A stretch of DNA of 64,000 nucleotides from Atrina japonica. Taxonomy: Eukaryota > Mollusca > Bivalvia > Pterioida > Pinnidae. Position 1 is the first letter of the stretch. Every line of letters starts with the position of its first letter. Below the pieces are notes generated by a model. The model was not told the DNA's origin, ran no database searches, and was given only the letters and a program-made list of their open reading frames with translations. The position numbers and the translations under genes were made by a program. Positions 10,686-21,564 of the stretch are shown in pieces. The stretch covers positions 226,501 through 290,500 of the forward strand of contig BROG01000822.1 of assembly GCA_030159075.1 (NCBI GenBank), written 5' to 3'.

Positions 10686-11282
10686 AAATATGGCTCCTTG
10701 TCTTTATTCTGTCTAATTTCTATCAATGTATTGCTAAGTGTCTGACTAGTATAATTTACTAGATATTACTTTCCTTCAAAGCTATCACTATCCTGAAAGT
10801 AGGAAATTAACTTGCTTAAAATATTGCTTCCTGTAGATTTTCATCTTGACTTGAATAAAGTCTTCAGTTGTCCCGTGACTTATGTGTATAACATATCCAT
10901 TACCAATCTACTCACTGTCAGTTGTGTTAAAATCTTCACATTTGATTTTTTAAAATATTTTTATATTTTTCTTGGAGATAACAGTTGATTTATTTTATTC
11001 AGTATTATAATGTTTTACGAAACTGGTCCTTACTTTTTTCATCACTTGCTTACCATTTTTATGTTGACCAATTGCTCATCCTGGATTTTTTCCCAATGAA
11101 CTCTGGCACTGCCTTTTTATCTTAAATTTGATTCTAGCCCTATCCCCTTAAAATCAAATGATTGTTCATTATCATCTTTTTTGTATATAAAAAGGTCAGT
11201 CGTTGGACAAGTGAATCATATTTATGTAAAGTGTGACCAGGGAAACAGATATTGCAAAAATGTAAAGGACAAGTGCACCTTT
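10686..11282. other. No gene recognised
   Basis: AT-rich, no domain-bearing frame, no RNA gene seen. Confidence 0.5.
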
Positions 11283-11445
11283 TTCCGATCCCGATAGTGC
11301 AGTGAGGGTTCTTTTACACGCCACGCCTTACGTGACATGGGACCTCGGTTTTTTTAAAAGTATAATCCGAAAGACACAGGACTCGTTTGCCATTGCAATT
11401 TTTTAAAGTCTCTGGTATGACCTGGGTACCTGGAATTAAACCCGT
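11283..11445 (-). mobile_element. SINE family B, fragment
   Basis: Contains GCAGTGAGGGTTCTTT, GACATGGGACCTCGG and a degenerate TCCGAAAGACACAGGA, in the same orientation as 10484-10685. A possible degenerate B box complement lies at about 11430-11445. Confidence 0.6.
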
Positions 11446-11704
11446 ATCTTTTTATGTTATTTGTATTGTAAATAGAGCTAACAACAAAGATCACAAATCA
11501 GTATTTGAATATTGGTGGTTTGTATAAATAAACCATCAATTCGTATTCGCCCTTTTCTTCGTATATGCTATACCTTAAATGATCATTTCCGTTTCCCATT
11601 AAATAAATCAAAATGTGTCAATTACAATTGCATACGTTTAATATGTAAACATTTAAAACGAAACTTTGACCTAACTAACTGTTAATCTGTGAAAGAGTAC
11701 GGCG

Positions 11705-11955
11705 GATATCCGTAGCCGAGTGGTTAGAGCACCTCGATTGAACCATGAAGTCTCTCACGTCTGGTCAGCGCACGTTTGAGACACGCTGAAATCTATAGTA
11801 CTGATTTTTGTGAGAAAATGTGCAAGCTTAATTGTAGAATGCCGATGGTCTCTTCCCAGGCACATTGTAACCGAGTTCTGTACTTCACCTTTGAAAAACT
11901 GGCAGCCACCATATAACTGAAAAAAATTGTTGAGTGTGGCGGAGTAATTACTGCT
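11705..11955 (+). mobile_element. SINE family C
   Basis: The tRNA-like head has an A box TAGCCGAGTGG (11713) and GGTTAGAGCACCTCGA, then AACCATGAAGTCTCTCACGTCTGGTCAGCG. The body contains TCTCTTCCCAGGCACATTGTAACC and ends GAAAAAAATTGTTGAGTGTGGCG. The B box is degenerate. Related copies: 28325-28560, 34685-34915 and a 3' fragment at 30685-30845. Confidence 0.75.
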
Positions 11956-12000
11956 TAAAAGAAAAGTAAAAGAGTACCTTTGTGAAGAAACTCTCCCGCA

Positions 12001-12200
12001 CCCAGTTTATTGTTTCCTTTTCGATTACAATCTCTTACACAGTTGTCGGTCCTTGTGTTCTGCACCCAGTTTATTGTACAATCTCTTACACAGTTGTCGG
12101 TCCTTGTGTTATCTCTTACACAGTTGTCGGTCCTTGTGTTATCTCTTACACAGTTGTCGGTCCTTGTGTTATCTCTTACACAGTTGTCGGTCCTTGTGTT
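12001..12200. repeat. 30-bp minisatellite, four exact tandem units plus one
   Basis: The unit starting ATCTCTTACACAG and ending CCTTGTGTT occurs exactly at 12081-12110, 12111-12140, 12141-12170 and 12171-12200, and once more at 12030-12059. A CCCAGTTTATTGT flank (12001 and 12065) is also duplicated, so the upstream copy is part of a longer repeated block. Because 30 is divisible by three, several frames stay open on both strands; they are not genes. Confidence 0.97.
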
Positions 12201-12394
12201 CTCAATCAATCTCTGCCAACGTTTCGACTTTTCCCAGTTTCTTGAAAAAAATTAAATCTACAAATTAAAAGATTCTTTTTGAATATTTTGTTAGAGCTGA
12301 CATATATTGAAATACTTTTCAAAAAATGGCTATAAATAAAGGGACTATATTTTGGTGAAAAGTATCCTTACTCTGAGTGTTTGGTTTTTGTATT

Positions 12395-12600
12395 GATTCT
12401 GTCGGTTACTCGTGTCTGAAATTTCTGTCCTTCGGATGAGACATTAAAACCGGGGTCCCGTGTCACAGTAGCCGTCACTGCTCCATGGCCGTAAGTGCCG
12501 AGCATAGGCCAAAATTTGAAGCCCTTCATCGGCATTTGGTGACGTCTCCATATGAGTGAAATCTTCTTGAGTGGAACGTTAAACAACAATAAACAAACAA
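12395..12600 (+). mobile_element. SINE family B, 3' part
   Basis: Begins at TCGTGTCTGAAATTTCTGTC, followed by GGATGAGACATTAAAACC, the GTAAGTGCCGAGCATAGG block and GTGGAACGTTAAACAACAATAAACAAACAAA. The A-rich tail abuts the family F element at 12601, suggesting insertion into it. Confidence 0.85.
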
Positions 12601-13309
12601 ATGTTTCTGAAATGGTTCACGTGCCGGGTATTTTGGGTGATCTCGACCCATTTTTGTCTCGTCCCATTGCATACTCGGCTTTATTATTCTTGACAAATAC
12701 TTAACTGCCCAACTCCACCGGACATGGGGGCATGATTGTATAACATTAAATACACATAATATTCACAAGTACAGTTATATTGTTTAGATTTTTACAATGT
12801 CAGCATTCATTTTAGGGTAACATTAAAGACTGGAAAAAATTCTTTTAGTGACCCGATAGTTTTACTCAAATATTGATCCAGTTTGTTTCAAGTATTTAAA
12901 ATAGCGTTGAAAAGCACATATTTTACATAATACATTAACTTTCCAATAAAATTACGTCCTGTGTTTTAAAAGTAGATATAAAACACATAAAAATCGGTCG
13001 ACTTTAACACATCCAATTCTGCCAAAAGCCGAGCTTGCTGATGGATCGAGCGCGTAGACGACCGAGATCCTGCTGACCGAATTACGAAGCACATTTGATA
13101 TGCCGAAAAAGTTTATCTGAAACGTCATTGCAGTCGGATTTTTTAAGGTACGAGAAATCTTAAGTTCTAATAAAACCGATAACTCAGGAAAGAATATCCT
13201 TTACAACGTTTCACGTGTTTGATAATGTATTTGAACACACAATTTATCATATTTTCGTCTATATGTCATAGGACAAAAATCATCATTGTGACAGCTTATA
13301 TCACTTTAA
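12601..13309 (-). mobile_element. Family F DNA element, right-terminal part
   Basis: Aligns over its length with 33055-33727 and, in reverse complement, with 58196-59185: CGGGTAT..GGGTGATCTCGACCCAT, CTCGGCTTTAT, CAATGTCAGCATTCA, AATAGCGTTGAAAAGC, GACCGAATTACGAAG and TACAACGTTTCACGTG. It ends with the inverted terminus GACAGCTTATATCACTTTAA (13290-13309). The other end is missing where the SINE abuts. Confidence 0.8.
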
Positions 13310-13344
13310 TTGAGAGTGCAAAGACCGACAACTTTGTAAGAGTG

Positions 13345-13740
13345 ATTGAATATTATAAACATAATACCAAAGTTATTATGCTCAAGGCGATATCGTTTCT
13401 GTCAATTAGACTTCATCAGTTGAGCTCCAATTTGAAAAGTATGTGTATTTTCTAAAGATAAAGTGGTATCAATATCTCTAAAAGTATAGCCTAAATTCGT
13501 CTAAAGATTTGATTTTTTGTTTTACGCCATACTCAACAATCTTTCAGTCATATGATGTCGTCCAGTTTTTAAAGGTGGAGGAGAAACCCCTGTTACCTGG
13601 GTAAAGACCACCGACCTTCCGCAAGAAAACTGGCAAACATTCCCACTTTATTTGAAATGACCCTAGCGGGATTCGAACCAGAGATGAGAGGCTTTGTGAT
13701 CCGTCTACGAGTAACAACTGTAAAAAAAGGAATATCTTAG
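13345..13740 (+). repeat. Family D repeat, split by a SINE
   Basis: Begins ATTATAAACATAATACCAAA and GTTTCTGTCAATTAGACTTC, shared with 26548-26735 and 41328-41490. The match resumes after the SINE with CGTCTA..AGTAAC..ACTGTAAAAAAAG (13702-13740). Confidence 0.8.
13504..13701 (-). mobile_element. SINE family A inserted in family D repeat
   Basis: Minus-strand copy with tail complement, the GAGGAGAAACCC and GGGTAAAGACCACCGACCTT blocks and a B box complement GGATTCGAACC (13669). CGTCTA occurs immediately on both sides (13498-13503 and 13702-13707), and the family D copy at 41328-41490 has CCGTCTAAAAGTAATCACTG uninterrupted, which represents the empty site. The 5' head is shortened. Confidence 0.9.
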
Positions 13741-13926
13741 AACTTAAATAATTTTTCGAAAATTGTGTTAGACATTCGAACGAATAATCGAATGGTAATT
13801 CCTATTTCCGAACATTTGTTTCATCTTTAAATTTCAGTCGATATAATGATTTTCAACTCAATAAGGAATTAACAAAACTTGAATTAAGACAAAATAATTT
13901 GAGCTAAACATTATGGGATCCTGTTA

Positions 13927-14075
13927 GGGCCACGCTGATCACTATCACATCACCCTACCATCGACTGTATGTGATGATGCGATGGTACGATAGCGGTGAC
14001 ATCATCGTAGAATTGTCATCGTACCATCGCCATTGTACCATCGTCATCGTGTTACTGCAGTGAACTGCGTGGCCC
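13927..14075. mobile_element. 149-bp MITE with TA target duplication
   Basis: Starts GGGCCACGC and ends GCGTGGCCC, flanked by TA (13925-13926 and 14076-14077). The interior is a fold-back of CATCGTACCATCG-type repeats. Confidence 0.75.
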
Positions 14076-15337
14076 TATTGGGATTCCATTAAAAATACTG
14101 CCAGAATTTTATTACCTGATGATACTTTAACAAACAAGTGCAATATTTAGTAGTATCTCTCTGCTTCTCGATATGATAAGAAGTTCACAAATTCATTTAG
14201 AATCATATATTCCTGGCAGATTTCCAAAAGATGGTATCTAATACGACCAAGATGTACAAGTAAATCTGCGCTTGACATGACCCTTCTAACTGTTATCTTG
14301 CGACATCTATACTACCAAACGAATTTGAGATATCAAATGAAATCAAAATGAAATAAAACCATGCTGATCCCGATAAGGACAATTAACTAAGTGAAATGTT
14401 TTAAGTTTTTGACGCCAATAAAATGACAAGTCGGACAAGTAATCATCAGTACCCTGCTACAGAACTTGCGGTGTAACGTCAAAAATTGACCCGCGGTAGA
14501 AATCTACCCGTGGTCACTTTTCTACGATAGAAATCTTACCCGGGGTCACTTTTCTACGATGGAAATCTTACCCGAGTAGTCATAGAAAAGTGACCCGCTT
14601 CAACATTTCTGTTATCCGTCCCGTGAAAAAGTGACCCCGTAGAAAAACCTACCCCTAAATTTTAAAGAAAAGAAACTGTCATCAACGCGGATATCATGCA
14701 TATACTAGGCCTCATTATGATCTGAGGACCAGCACCCCCTAAAAACATAAGGGTCAAGGGGACCAAGACTTCGTAAATATCTAAATATCTCCTTCTCGTT
14801 AACCTTTCAAATTTTGTATGTATGTCGGATTCGGTTAAGTCAATACCTACTACGTTTGTGAATGAAAACAAGTTGCATTTATGTTCATAAACGAACATTG
14901 AATGGGCACTTCAAATAATAAATGGTACATTTTAAAAGAAATGGCTTATTAACTAAAATTGATTGACCTTTTGTATACAAAAGCACTGGGAAAACTGTCT
15001 AGAATTATTCTGAATTACTGTGACAAATGTTATGGGAGGTAAAAGGTCAAGGTCACAGACACCTAAATAAGTACACAATATAAGTTTTCGAATATTTTTT
15101 TAGAAATATTTTCGACTTCTTCTCTAGAACCAGTTGTTAATTAATTCAATTGTAACCAAATTTGACAGGAAGTATTTCCATGTTAAGCCGCATAATCGCG
15201 CTTGCAAATGAAAAGGGACTAGGATCCATAGACCCCCCCACCGCAAAAAGACCAAAACTTAGTACATGTTTTAAACCCTTGTTTTATCGACCAATAACCA
15301 GATGTACATGTCTTTCAAATTGTGTATGCATGATGGT

Positions 15338-15706
15338 TAAAGGGGCATTAGCTAAGGTTTTGTTTTCAAAAATTTTGTTTTTCCTCTTTACTTCTTAGAT
15401 ACACAATACCAAAAAGATATGCATAGTCTTAAAAAAATATTAAATTCCTATATATTATAGGAAAAAATTGCTTGAGAAACCCGGTTTTAGCACTTTTTCA
15501 CTTGCAATTGATTAACTTAAACCTTACTTTTTGTATATGAATACAACACTGGATCTGGCCTTATTAACTGAAAACATATAGGAATATAAGATTTTTTATG
15601 CCTGTGTATAGCTCTTATTTGTTATTGTTCATCAAGTACAAGAAGAAAAAATAGAAAATTCGAAATAATTTGGTTTGGTAAACACAGCTAATGCTCCTTT
15701 ATAAAG
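15338..15706 (+). mobile_element. MITE family E, complete copy
   Basis: The left end TTAAAGGGGCATTAGCTAAG is mirrored at the right by the complement of TAAAGGAGCATTAGCTGT. Interior blocks (GCTTGAGAAACCCGG, TTGTATATGAATACAACACTGG, TAAGATTTTTTATGCCTGTG) match 10050, 26375, 34212 and 37812. No coding capacity. TTAA at the ends may be a PiggyBac-type target duplication. Confidence 0.8.
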
Positions 15707-15884
15707 TTAAAATTTACAGCTTCCGAATGAATACAAAATGAGTGAATGGTGGTACAGGTCATATATGGAAATGCTAGTTCCAGTGGCAGAGTGAACCAGA
15801 GTACCCTGACACAAACGATGATCTGCAATAACCTCCAAGCAACTTTCATACATTAGACGGAAAAAAGTCGTATGACAATTTTAA

Positions 15885-15985
15885 TTGCTCGAGTGGGATT
15901 CGAACCCACATCTAGGAGATGAGTGGCTGTGATTGTTAATCAAAGATTTTAATCACTGAGCCATTGCATGACTCCATAACTTGAA
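15885..15985 (-). mobile_element. tRNA-derived SINE head
   Basis: On the minus strand it reads ATGGCTCAGTGATTA (A-box-like), later GGTTCGAATCCCACTCGAGC (B box). Spacing of about 70 nt is tRNA-like, but the stems do not pair fully and no terminator follows, so it is a SINE head or tRNA pseudogene rather than a functional tRNA. Confidence 0.6.
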
Positions 15986-16237
15986 ATACCAAGTGGTATC
16001 TGCGTGTCAAAAACTCTCTTAATTCACTCTTTGTTGTACACTTCTCTAAATCCACAGAAAAGTGACCCGGGACCTTCTTTTCTACGATTAATGGATACTA
16101 AATGTAAAATTTCATAAGATTTATCCTACAAAGAAAATCACCACGCGCTCACTTTTTCTGTCAGATCATTTTTTTCTCGAGGGAATTGAAAGGTCAAGTG
16201 TTAGATTTCCTGTGACGGTTCAAATGTATAACCAGAG

Positions 16238-16412
16238 GCGTACTCAGGTCGGGGCGTAGTGGACTTTGGCAAAAAATAGTTTAAAACATTTAATTTCTCT
16301 ATGTAAAATGAAAAATTAATAACTAATTACCAAACTTCTCCTGCCTTCTTACACTCGGCGATATTCTACAGTTGCACCCCCTCTAACTTAAAATCCTAGA
16401 TCCACATTTGAT
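16238..16412. mobile_element. Short relative of the 3906-5318 element
   Basis: Left AGAGGCGTACTCAGGTCGGGG and right CCCCCTCTAACTTAAAATCC followed by TAGATCCAC resemble the ends of 3906-5318. The interior includes the CCTGCCTTCTTACACTCGGCG motif. Confidence 0.5.
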
Positions 16413-16975
16413 TGTTTAAAGTGAGAGCTCCTTTGCCAGATGCCCGCCATAAGAAATGGAAGGCAAATGTGTTTCGGATGAATCTCCAATCACGGCACGC
16501 TTCTGTATACGTCTAAAGCACAGTTGGTCGAAATTCGTGACATTTTACTTTTATCTGATAATATATCTCTGTTTGATAAAAAGTCTATTTGGGCGAAAAA
16601 TTATAGAAATAAAGAAAGACCGAAAGTAACAAATAATGAAATATTTCGCCTTGTTTTTTTTTTTTCATTTATATGGTGAGCAATGTCGCAAACTATAGGT
16701 TTCGCCTTAAACACATTTGGCAACCAATGTTTTTATCAAAATATAGAACTGTGTATTCGGGAATTTTCGCGCCTGGTTATTTCCGCAATGTTACGATACT
16801 AAAAATATTCATTCAGTCTAAAAAAAAAATCGCCCTTAATCCATAAAGTCTCATGGAAGGCCAGCATGTTGGTCCATGCTTCGATTATTTGGCTAGAAAA
16901 TATTTCGCTTCTTATATAGGGGCGGATCTGGCGAAACTTTAAGGGCATCTAACACTTCCAGTTGTAACACGGTTA

Positions 16976-17249
16976 TGGTTGGTCATCTACTCATGATTAA
17001 TTATTTCAACTGCGGTTAAGATTATTTGTACTGTATTGTAGAAATAATTTTTACCGCGTAAGAAATGATTAATTGTGAGTAAGACGGTCTTACAGTTTTA
17101 ACTGCGGTATACATGGTAAACGTAATTTTACTCCGATTAAAAAATATTTACTTTTGAGTAGCAGTGGTGTTTTATTTCTGCCGCGGTGAAAATAATTTCT
17201 TCTTCAGTACGCAGTTAAAATAATTATTTCTGAGTAGGATGGCCGACCA
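16976..17249. mobile_element. 274-bp MITE with ~40-bp inverted ends
   Basis: Starts TGGTTGGTCATCTACTCA and ends with the complement of TGGTCGGCCATCCTACTCA; pairing extends through AATTATTTYAACTGCG on both sides. Flanked by TA (16974-16975 and 17250-17251). Inner GYGAGTAAG and ACYGCGGT motifs repeat in both orientations. Confidence 0.8.
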
Positions 17250-17251
17250 TA

Positions 17252-18438
17252 CTTACTCGTTTACCTTTAATAGTACAAGGGCCACGTGAAAACAAACAAC
17301 AAATAACGTTTGTCAATTTAGCAGATGAAAGACAATAGCATTCTGTCCGTTACTTTAGACAAAACGGAAGTATTCAAGTGCACATGCGTTCTTATCTTGA
17401 CGTAACAGGCGCTTAAACACCAAGATCATATTTTGAATTATATGTCATTTTAATTTCCCATAAGAAAATAACTGTCTAGCTTAAGATTTCAGATGATGAT
17501 AAAATATGCTTGTTAACGTAAAAAATATATTAAGAACAAGGATTTAGTTTATTTACAGTGCCCCTTCATACATGTATAGACTTATGTCATGTTTTCTCAA
17601 TGACAGCATAATAACTGCGCCTTGTAACATGATAATTAATGTTGCTTAGCAACGGAGCGGAAGGGCTTGATCGGCCACCTGAGCCCCACTCTTTCTTGAC
17701 TTTTCTGGACCCGAAGTCACCAACTTTTATTCAGTAAGCTAATTCAAGCAACTTTTTTTAATGATTTTAATGTAATCCGTTAAATCATACATGACATAGC
17801 GTGTGTCTGTTTCCTGCTTATAAAGAAATTTAAGACATATTTCTGCCGTTTTGACGAAAAGTTTCATTTGTCAATTGTCACATACTTAGTAGCATTTTTC
17901 TTTAGTGTTTCTATATTGTATCTGCTTATATCTTCTGTTGCAGTTATCACATAGGCTATATACTAATACGAGCTCCGCCCATTATAATACCACATGGAGA
18001 CTACAAACAATTCAAAACCAAAAGAATTGTGTACAAAACTTTTATTTCAATGAAATTACTGAAAAAATTAATGTTTTTATCTCAAATCCATAGTTAATAA
18101 ATCCCATGAGAATCTGCAATCTTATGTTCTTGAACTTTAAATCTCACAAAAACAAAATGAAGATAACACAACGAAAGGTTCTGTTCTTTGGATCAACACC
18201 TTTATATAAATAATTCCAAAGTATATTCACAGTGCAGTTAATGTTCATTTAATAATGTACGATTCATAATAAGTTGCTCACCCACATCGTTTTGAAGACG
18301 GAGTAGTAGCGCATCTTCTTTTGTCGTGATTTTTACTCGATTTTAGACTAGCTGTTCTGGTCGTTGCCTTGATCACGCCAGGAAGTTAAATTATTGGCAC
18401 TAACCACATAAGGTGTCAACGCCCGGCTGCAGTACAAA
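17252..18438. other. No gene recognised
   Basis: AT-rich sequence without a recognisable exon, RNA gene or repeat family. Two short GC-richer patches (17640-17720 and 18290-18400) show no domain in any frame. Confidence 0.5.
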
Positions 18439-18464
18439 TATCTATCTATCTATCTATCTATCTA

Positions 18465-18497
<33 letters not shown>

Positions 18498-18498
18498 A
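18439..18498. repeat. Compound (TATC)n(TGTC)n microsatellite
   Basis: Pure tetranucleotide runs of TATC followed by TGTC, about 60 bp. An open frame across it begins with Ser-Ile-Tyr-Leu repeats and is not a gene. Confidence 0.97.
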
Positions 18499-18742
18499 CG
18501 AAGACCGGGCGTTTCCAGCGTCTGTGCACCAATGGTCACTGCACAATAAAAAGGTAATCCATTTGCGCGAAGGAGGCGACGGTAAAAGAGACTGCCACAT
18601 CCAGCCAAACCTAAATAAAGTTAACAAATATCGCATTTACCATATTCCATCCTTCCAATTTGGGGAGGCGTGGTTTGAATCGCTCGTGCGCTACGCAGGT
18701 TCGTGCCGTCCTAATAGTAATGTAGTTAGTACTCGGATTCAA

Positions 18743-19022
18743 ATCATCATAATCAACAGCAACAGCAGCATCAACAATATCATCGTGGTGACATAATCTT
18801 CATCATCATCATTATCATTATTGTTATTATTATCGTCATCATCATCATAACTACCATCATCATCAACAGCAAAGGCAGCATTATTATCGTCGTGGTGTTC
18901 ATCATCATCATCATCATCATCATTATCATGACATCATTATCAACAGCAAAGGCAGCCGCATAATCGTCGTGGTGGCCATCATCATCATTATCAACAGCAT
19001 CATCATCATTATCAACAGCAAA
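18743..19022. repeat. (ATC)n-rich imperfect trinucleotide region
   Basis: Mixed ATC, AAC and AGC trinucleotides with a larger repeat: CATCATCATCATTATCA..CAACAGCAAAGGCAGCATTATTATCGTCGTGGTG occurs in variant form at about 18857, 18930 and 18985. Confidence 0.9.
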
Positions 19023-19144
19023 TGTTTTTTTTTGGGCATTGATTATATTTGCGAAGTTACTGTAGCTTCATCATATTACGGCAGGTTTGTCTGATTCACG
19101 TAATATGGCGGGGCGCAGTAACATTTTGATTATCATATAGATGA

Positions 19145-19330
19145 TTCTACTCACTTTTCGGTTATGACAAGCTGCACTGGGAAAACGTTTTATTCTTCAC
19201 TGGGTACTCTCTTATGTATGGTGACAAGTAGGGAGTCTTGTGAACCCGGAGTCTTGACCTAGACGAGCTTAAATTTCAGCTACATAAAACATAAGAATAA
19301 ACTTACACTGACTAGAGTAATCGTCCGTCA
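19145..19330. repeat. Interspersed repeat shared with 560-752
   Basis: Contains TTTTCGGTTATGACAAG, CACTGGGTACTC, GTCTTGTGAACCC and TTACACTGACTAGAGTAATC, which pair with the two halves of 560-752 in different orientation. Confidence 0.55.
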
Positions 19331-20354
19331 AGTTATATGGATTTTACTATAGCCTGGAGTTAATATCAGGCTTTCATACTCTCAATCATTCAAAACGTGT
19401 TTTTGATCCAGTATTAATATTCATAAGAAAACCTATTATTTCTCTAACATCATAGATGAATTGCTCGCTTGAAAATTTGCAATCGAAGATAAAGTATAAT
19501 AAATGTTATACGGTAGAATTATTATAGAATCCACTCCTCGATTGCATCAGAGAGAGGGTTGGAAGTCAGAAACATAATGGGAGTATTGGCAGTCAATTAC
19601 ACGAAACAGATGTCAGTGCAACCTTAGTTCTTAAACCGTGCGTGGCCGTAAATAGTAAATATTTACAGCCATTTAACACTCTGTTGAACAATCAATGGTT
19701 TGTGGGGTCAAGTAAATGTGGTCCGAATTGTTCACAAGGTTAATTATTCGTGATTTATTTTGTGGATTTCCTAAAAAGATGGCGTTACTTGGTAATCCTA
19801 CATACACGTGTACACGTAGCTCACTTTCAAAGGACTAGATCTTTTGATGTACATACACCCGATTCTTATTTTGAGCTACCATATTTATATTGGAAACCTA
19901 AACTTAATAAAACCCCATTCTATATTGATAGAAAGATGATGATGAGAAGAAGAAGAAGAAGTTAATGATGATGATGATGACGATGACGACGACGATGATT
20001 AAATAATATTTTATACACTAATTGTTGAATGATTTTTTACCGTTTTTGCAATGTGTTCTATTGAGTGTTTCATAATTTCTGTATCGATGTTTATTTTTTT
20101 TTACTTAATCAAAATACTGCATTTGTAAATTACGGGCTTATTTCTACTCAAGTCGATTGGCTGTACAAGATAGAGTGAATCCCTGGAATATAAAAATAAT
20201 AATAATTAAACTAAGGAAAAATATTTTCAGCATGGACAGACACGAAGACAAATTATATTTCTAAGATAATAGACATCAGTCTGAATAGCTTTCAAATAAC
20301 CATGACCTAAAGACGTCATTCTCAAAACATTAAGCTAACTTTGTAGATGATGCC

Positions 20355-20390
<36 letters not shown>

Positions 20391-21389
20391 ACGTCTAGCT
20401 ATTAAAACACAAAAAGACACTTTATTTCGAAAATCTTTCAGTACTGTAAAACGAACACAACATATCATTTGTCCCTATCGAAAGTACCCATGGCATGCTA
20501 TTAATAAAATGTTAAGTATTTTGTAGAAATAGGAACCTATGGGCGTGCTCTGTGTGAGTTGAAAACATGCTGTAAATTTGTCATCAAATAGTAAGATGTT
20601 TTATGTAGCGGAATTTCTACAGAAATATTGCGATACCATGAACGTTAACAAAAAGGCATTTATATTTCTATCGAGTCGTTTCAGAAGAGTCTAGAAGGGA
20701 ATGCAAATACCTTTTACTCTAACTTAAAACATTCTATGCAAAACGTGCATACAAATACACACACACACACACACACGCATTTAATTGCACAAACATAGCA
20801 TGCACGGCTGCAAACACATTTGATAAATTATGTCAGATTATGAATTATATGATTGTTCTTCACCTATATATTTATTCCGCAATAAAAACAAATCCGCAAT
20901 ATATAACTTAGGATTGCAGGACTATACGCTCTTCCACTGGACACACGGATAGTACATGATTACATTTTCCCTATTGTTTGACACTGATTTTAAAGATACC
21001 GACACAACGAGTAAAGACCTCTGCGTTTTGCTGCAGCAATACATAAGACTATCGCCAACAGCTACTGCAAACTGTGATGATGTTTTATAGATTTGACAGC
21101 TCTCTACACATGGACATCGTGTGTGGTATATGTCTTTATCACATTGATATTATTGAATCTATCTACATTTCCATTCGCATTAAATAAGATCGCTTAGGAA
21201 ACAAAACAATAAAATCATTTTTTCTTCATTTGCTGATGATATCACGATAATGCTTTAGGTAACTACTGCCCAATAAAGCATGTAGCGGTAACGAGATTGA
21301 TGCTGAATACCGCTTCAGTTATCGTAATGAGACAATGATTTATTTATCATATCAACAGAATTCTCAAAAAGTTGCATTGGGAAACAAAC
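19331..21389. other. No gene recognised; trinucleotide runs
   Basis: Contains an AGA/GAT run (19935-20000), (GAT)n at 20347-20390 and (CA)n at 20757-20778. The remainder is AT-rich with no supportable exon. Confidence 0.6.
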
Positions 21390-21391
21390 TA

Positions 21392-21562
21392 CAGTAAAAC
21401 CTGCTATAGCGGCCACCTCTATATAAGGATTACCTGTTTATAAAGACCAGTTTTTTTTCAAGTCCCTTGATTGCATACTTAAACTTGTGTATAAATGTCA
21501 ACTTCACATCAAAGCCAAAATTTTCTGATTCCTTTGGTGGCCCCTATATACAGGTTTTACTG
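21392..21562. mobile_element. 171-bp MITE, pogo/Tc1-mariner type
   Basis: TA flanks on both sides (21390-21391 and 21563-21564). Ends CAGTAAAACCTGCTATAGC..GGCCACC and the complement of CAGTAAAACCTGTATATAG..GGCCACC give ~26-bp terminal inverted repeats. CAGT-starting repeats with TA duplication fit the pogo/Tigger branch of Tc1-mariner (family knowledge). No coding sequence. Confidence 0.85.
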
Positions 21563-21564
21563 TA

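Larger units (their letters stand above)
14475..16165. mobile_element. Family G element with GGTCACTTTTCTAC subterminal repeats
   Basis: The left cluster 14475-14650 contains three ~32-bp tandem units of the type TAGAAATCTTACCCGGGGTC followed by ACTTTTCTAC, then the same motif inverted (AGAAAAGTGACCC). The right cluster 16055-16165 carries AGAAAAGTGACCCGGG and related motifs. Between them lie a MITE (15338-15706) and a SINE head (15885-15985). A fragment recurs at 56976-57110. Exact ends and superfamily are uncertain, and the two clusters could be separate short repeats. Confidence 0.5.

Noticed and set aside
11955..12268. Four overlapping frames of 71-87 codons with NTRTDNCVRD-type repeats; CRISPR-like look of 30-bp repeats
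   Set aside because: Units are directly adjacent with no spacers, and 30 bp is a multiple of three so open frames are expected. It is a minisatellite in a eukaryote.
18413..18796. 127-codon plus frame
   Set aside because: Starts in a tetranucleotide microsatellite and ends in ATC repeats; no domain.
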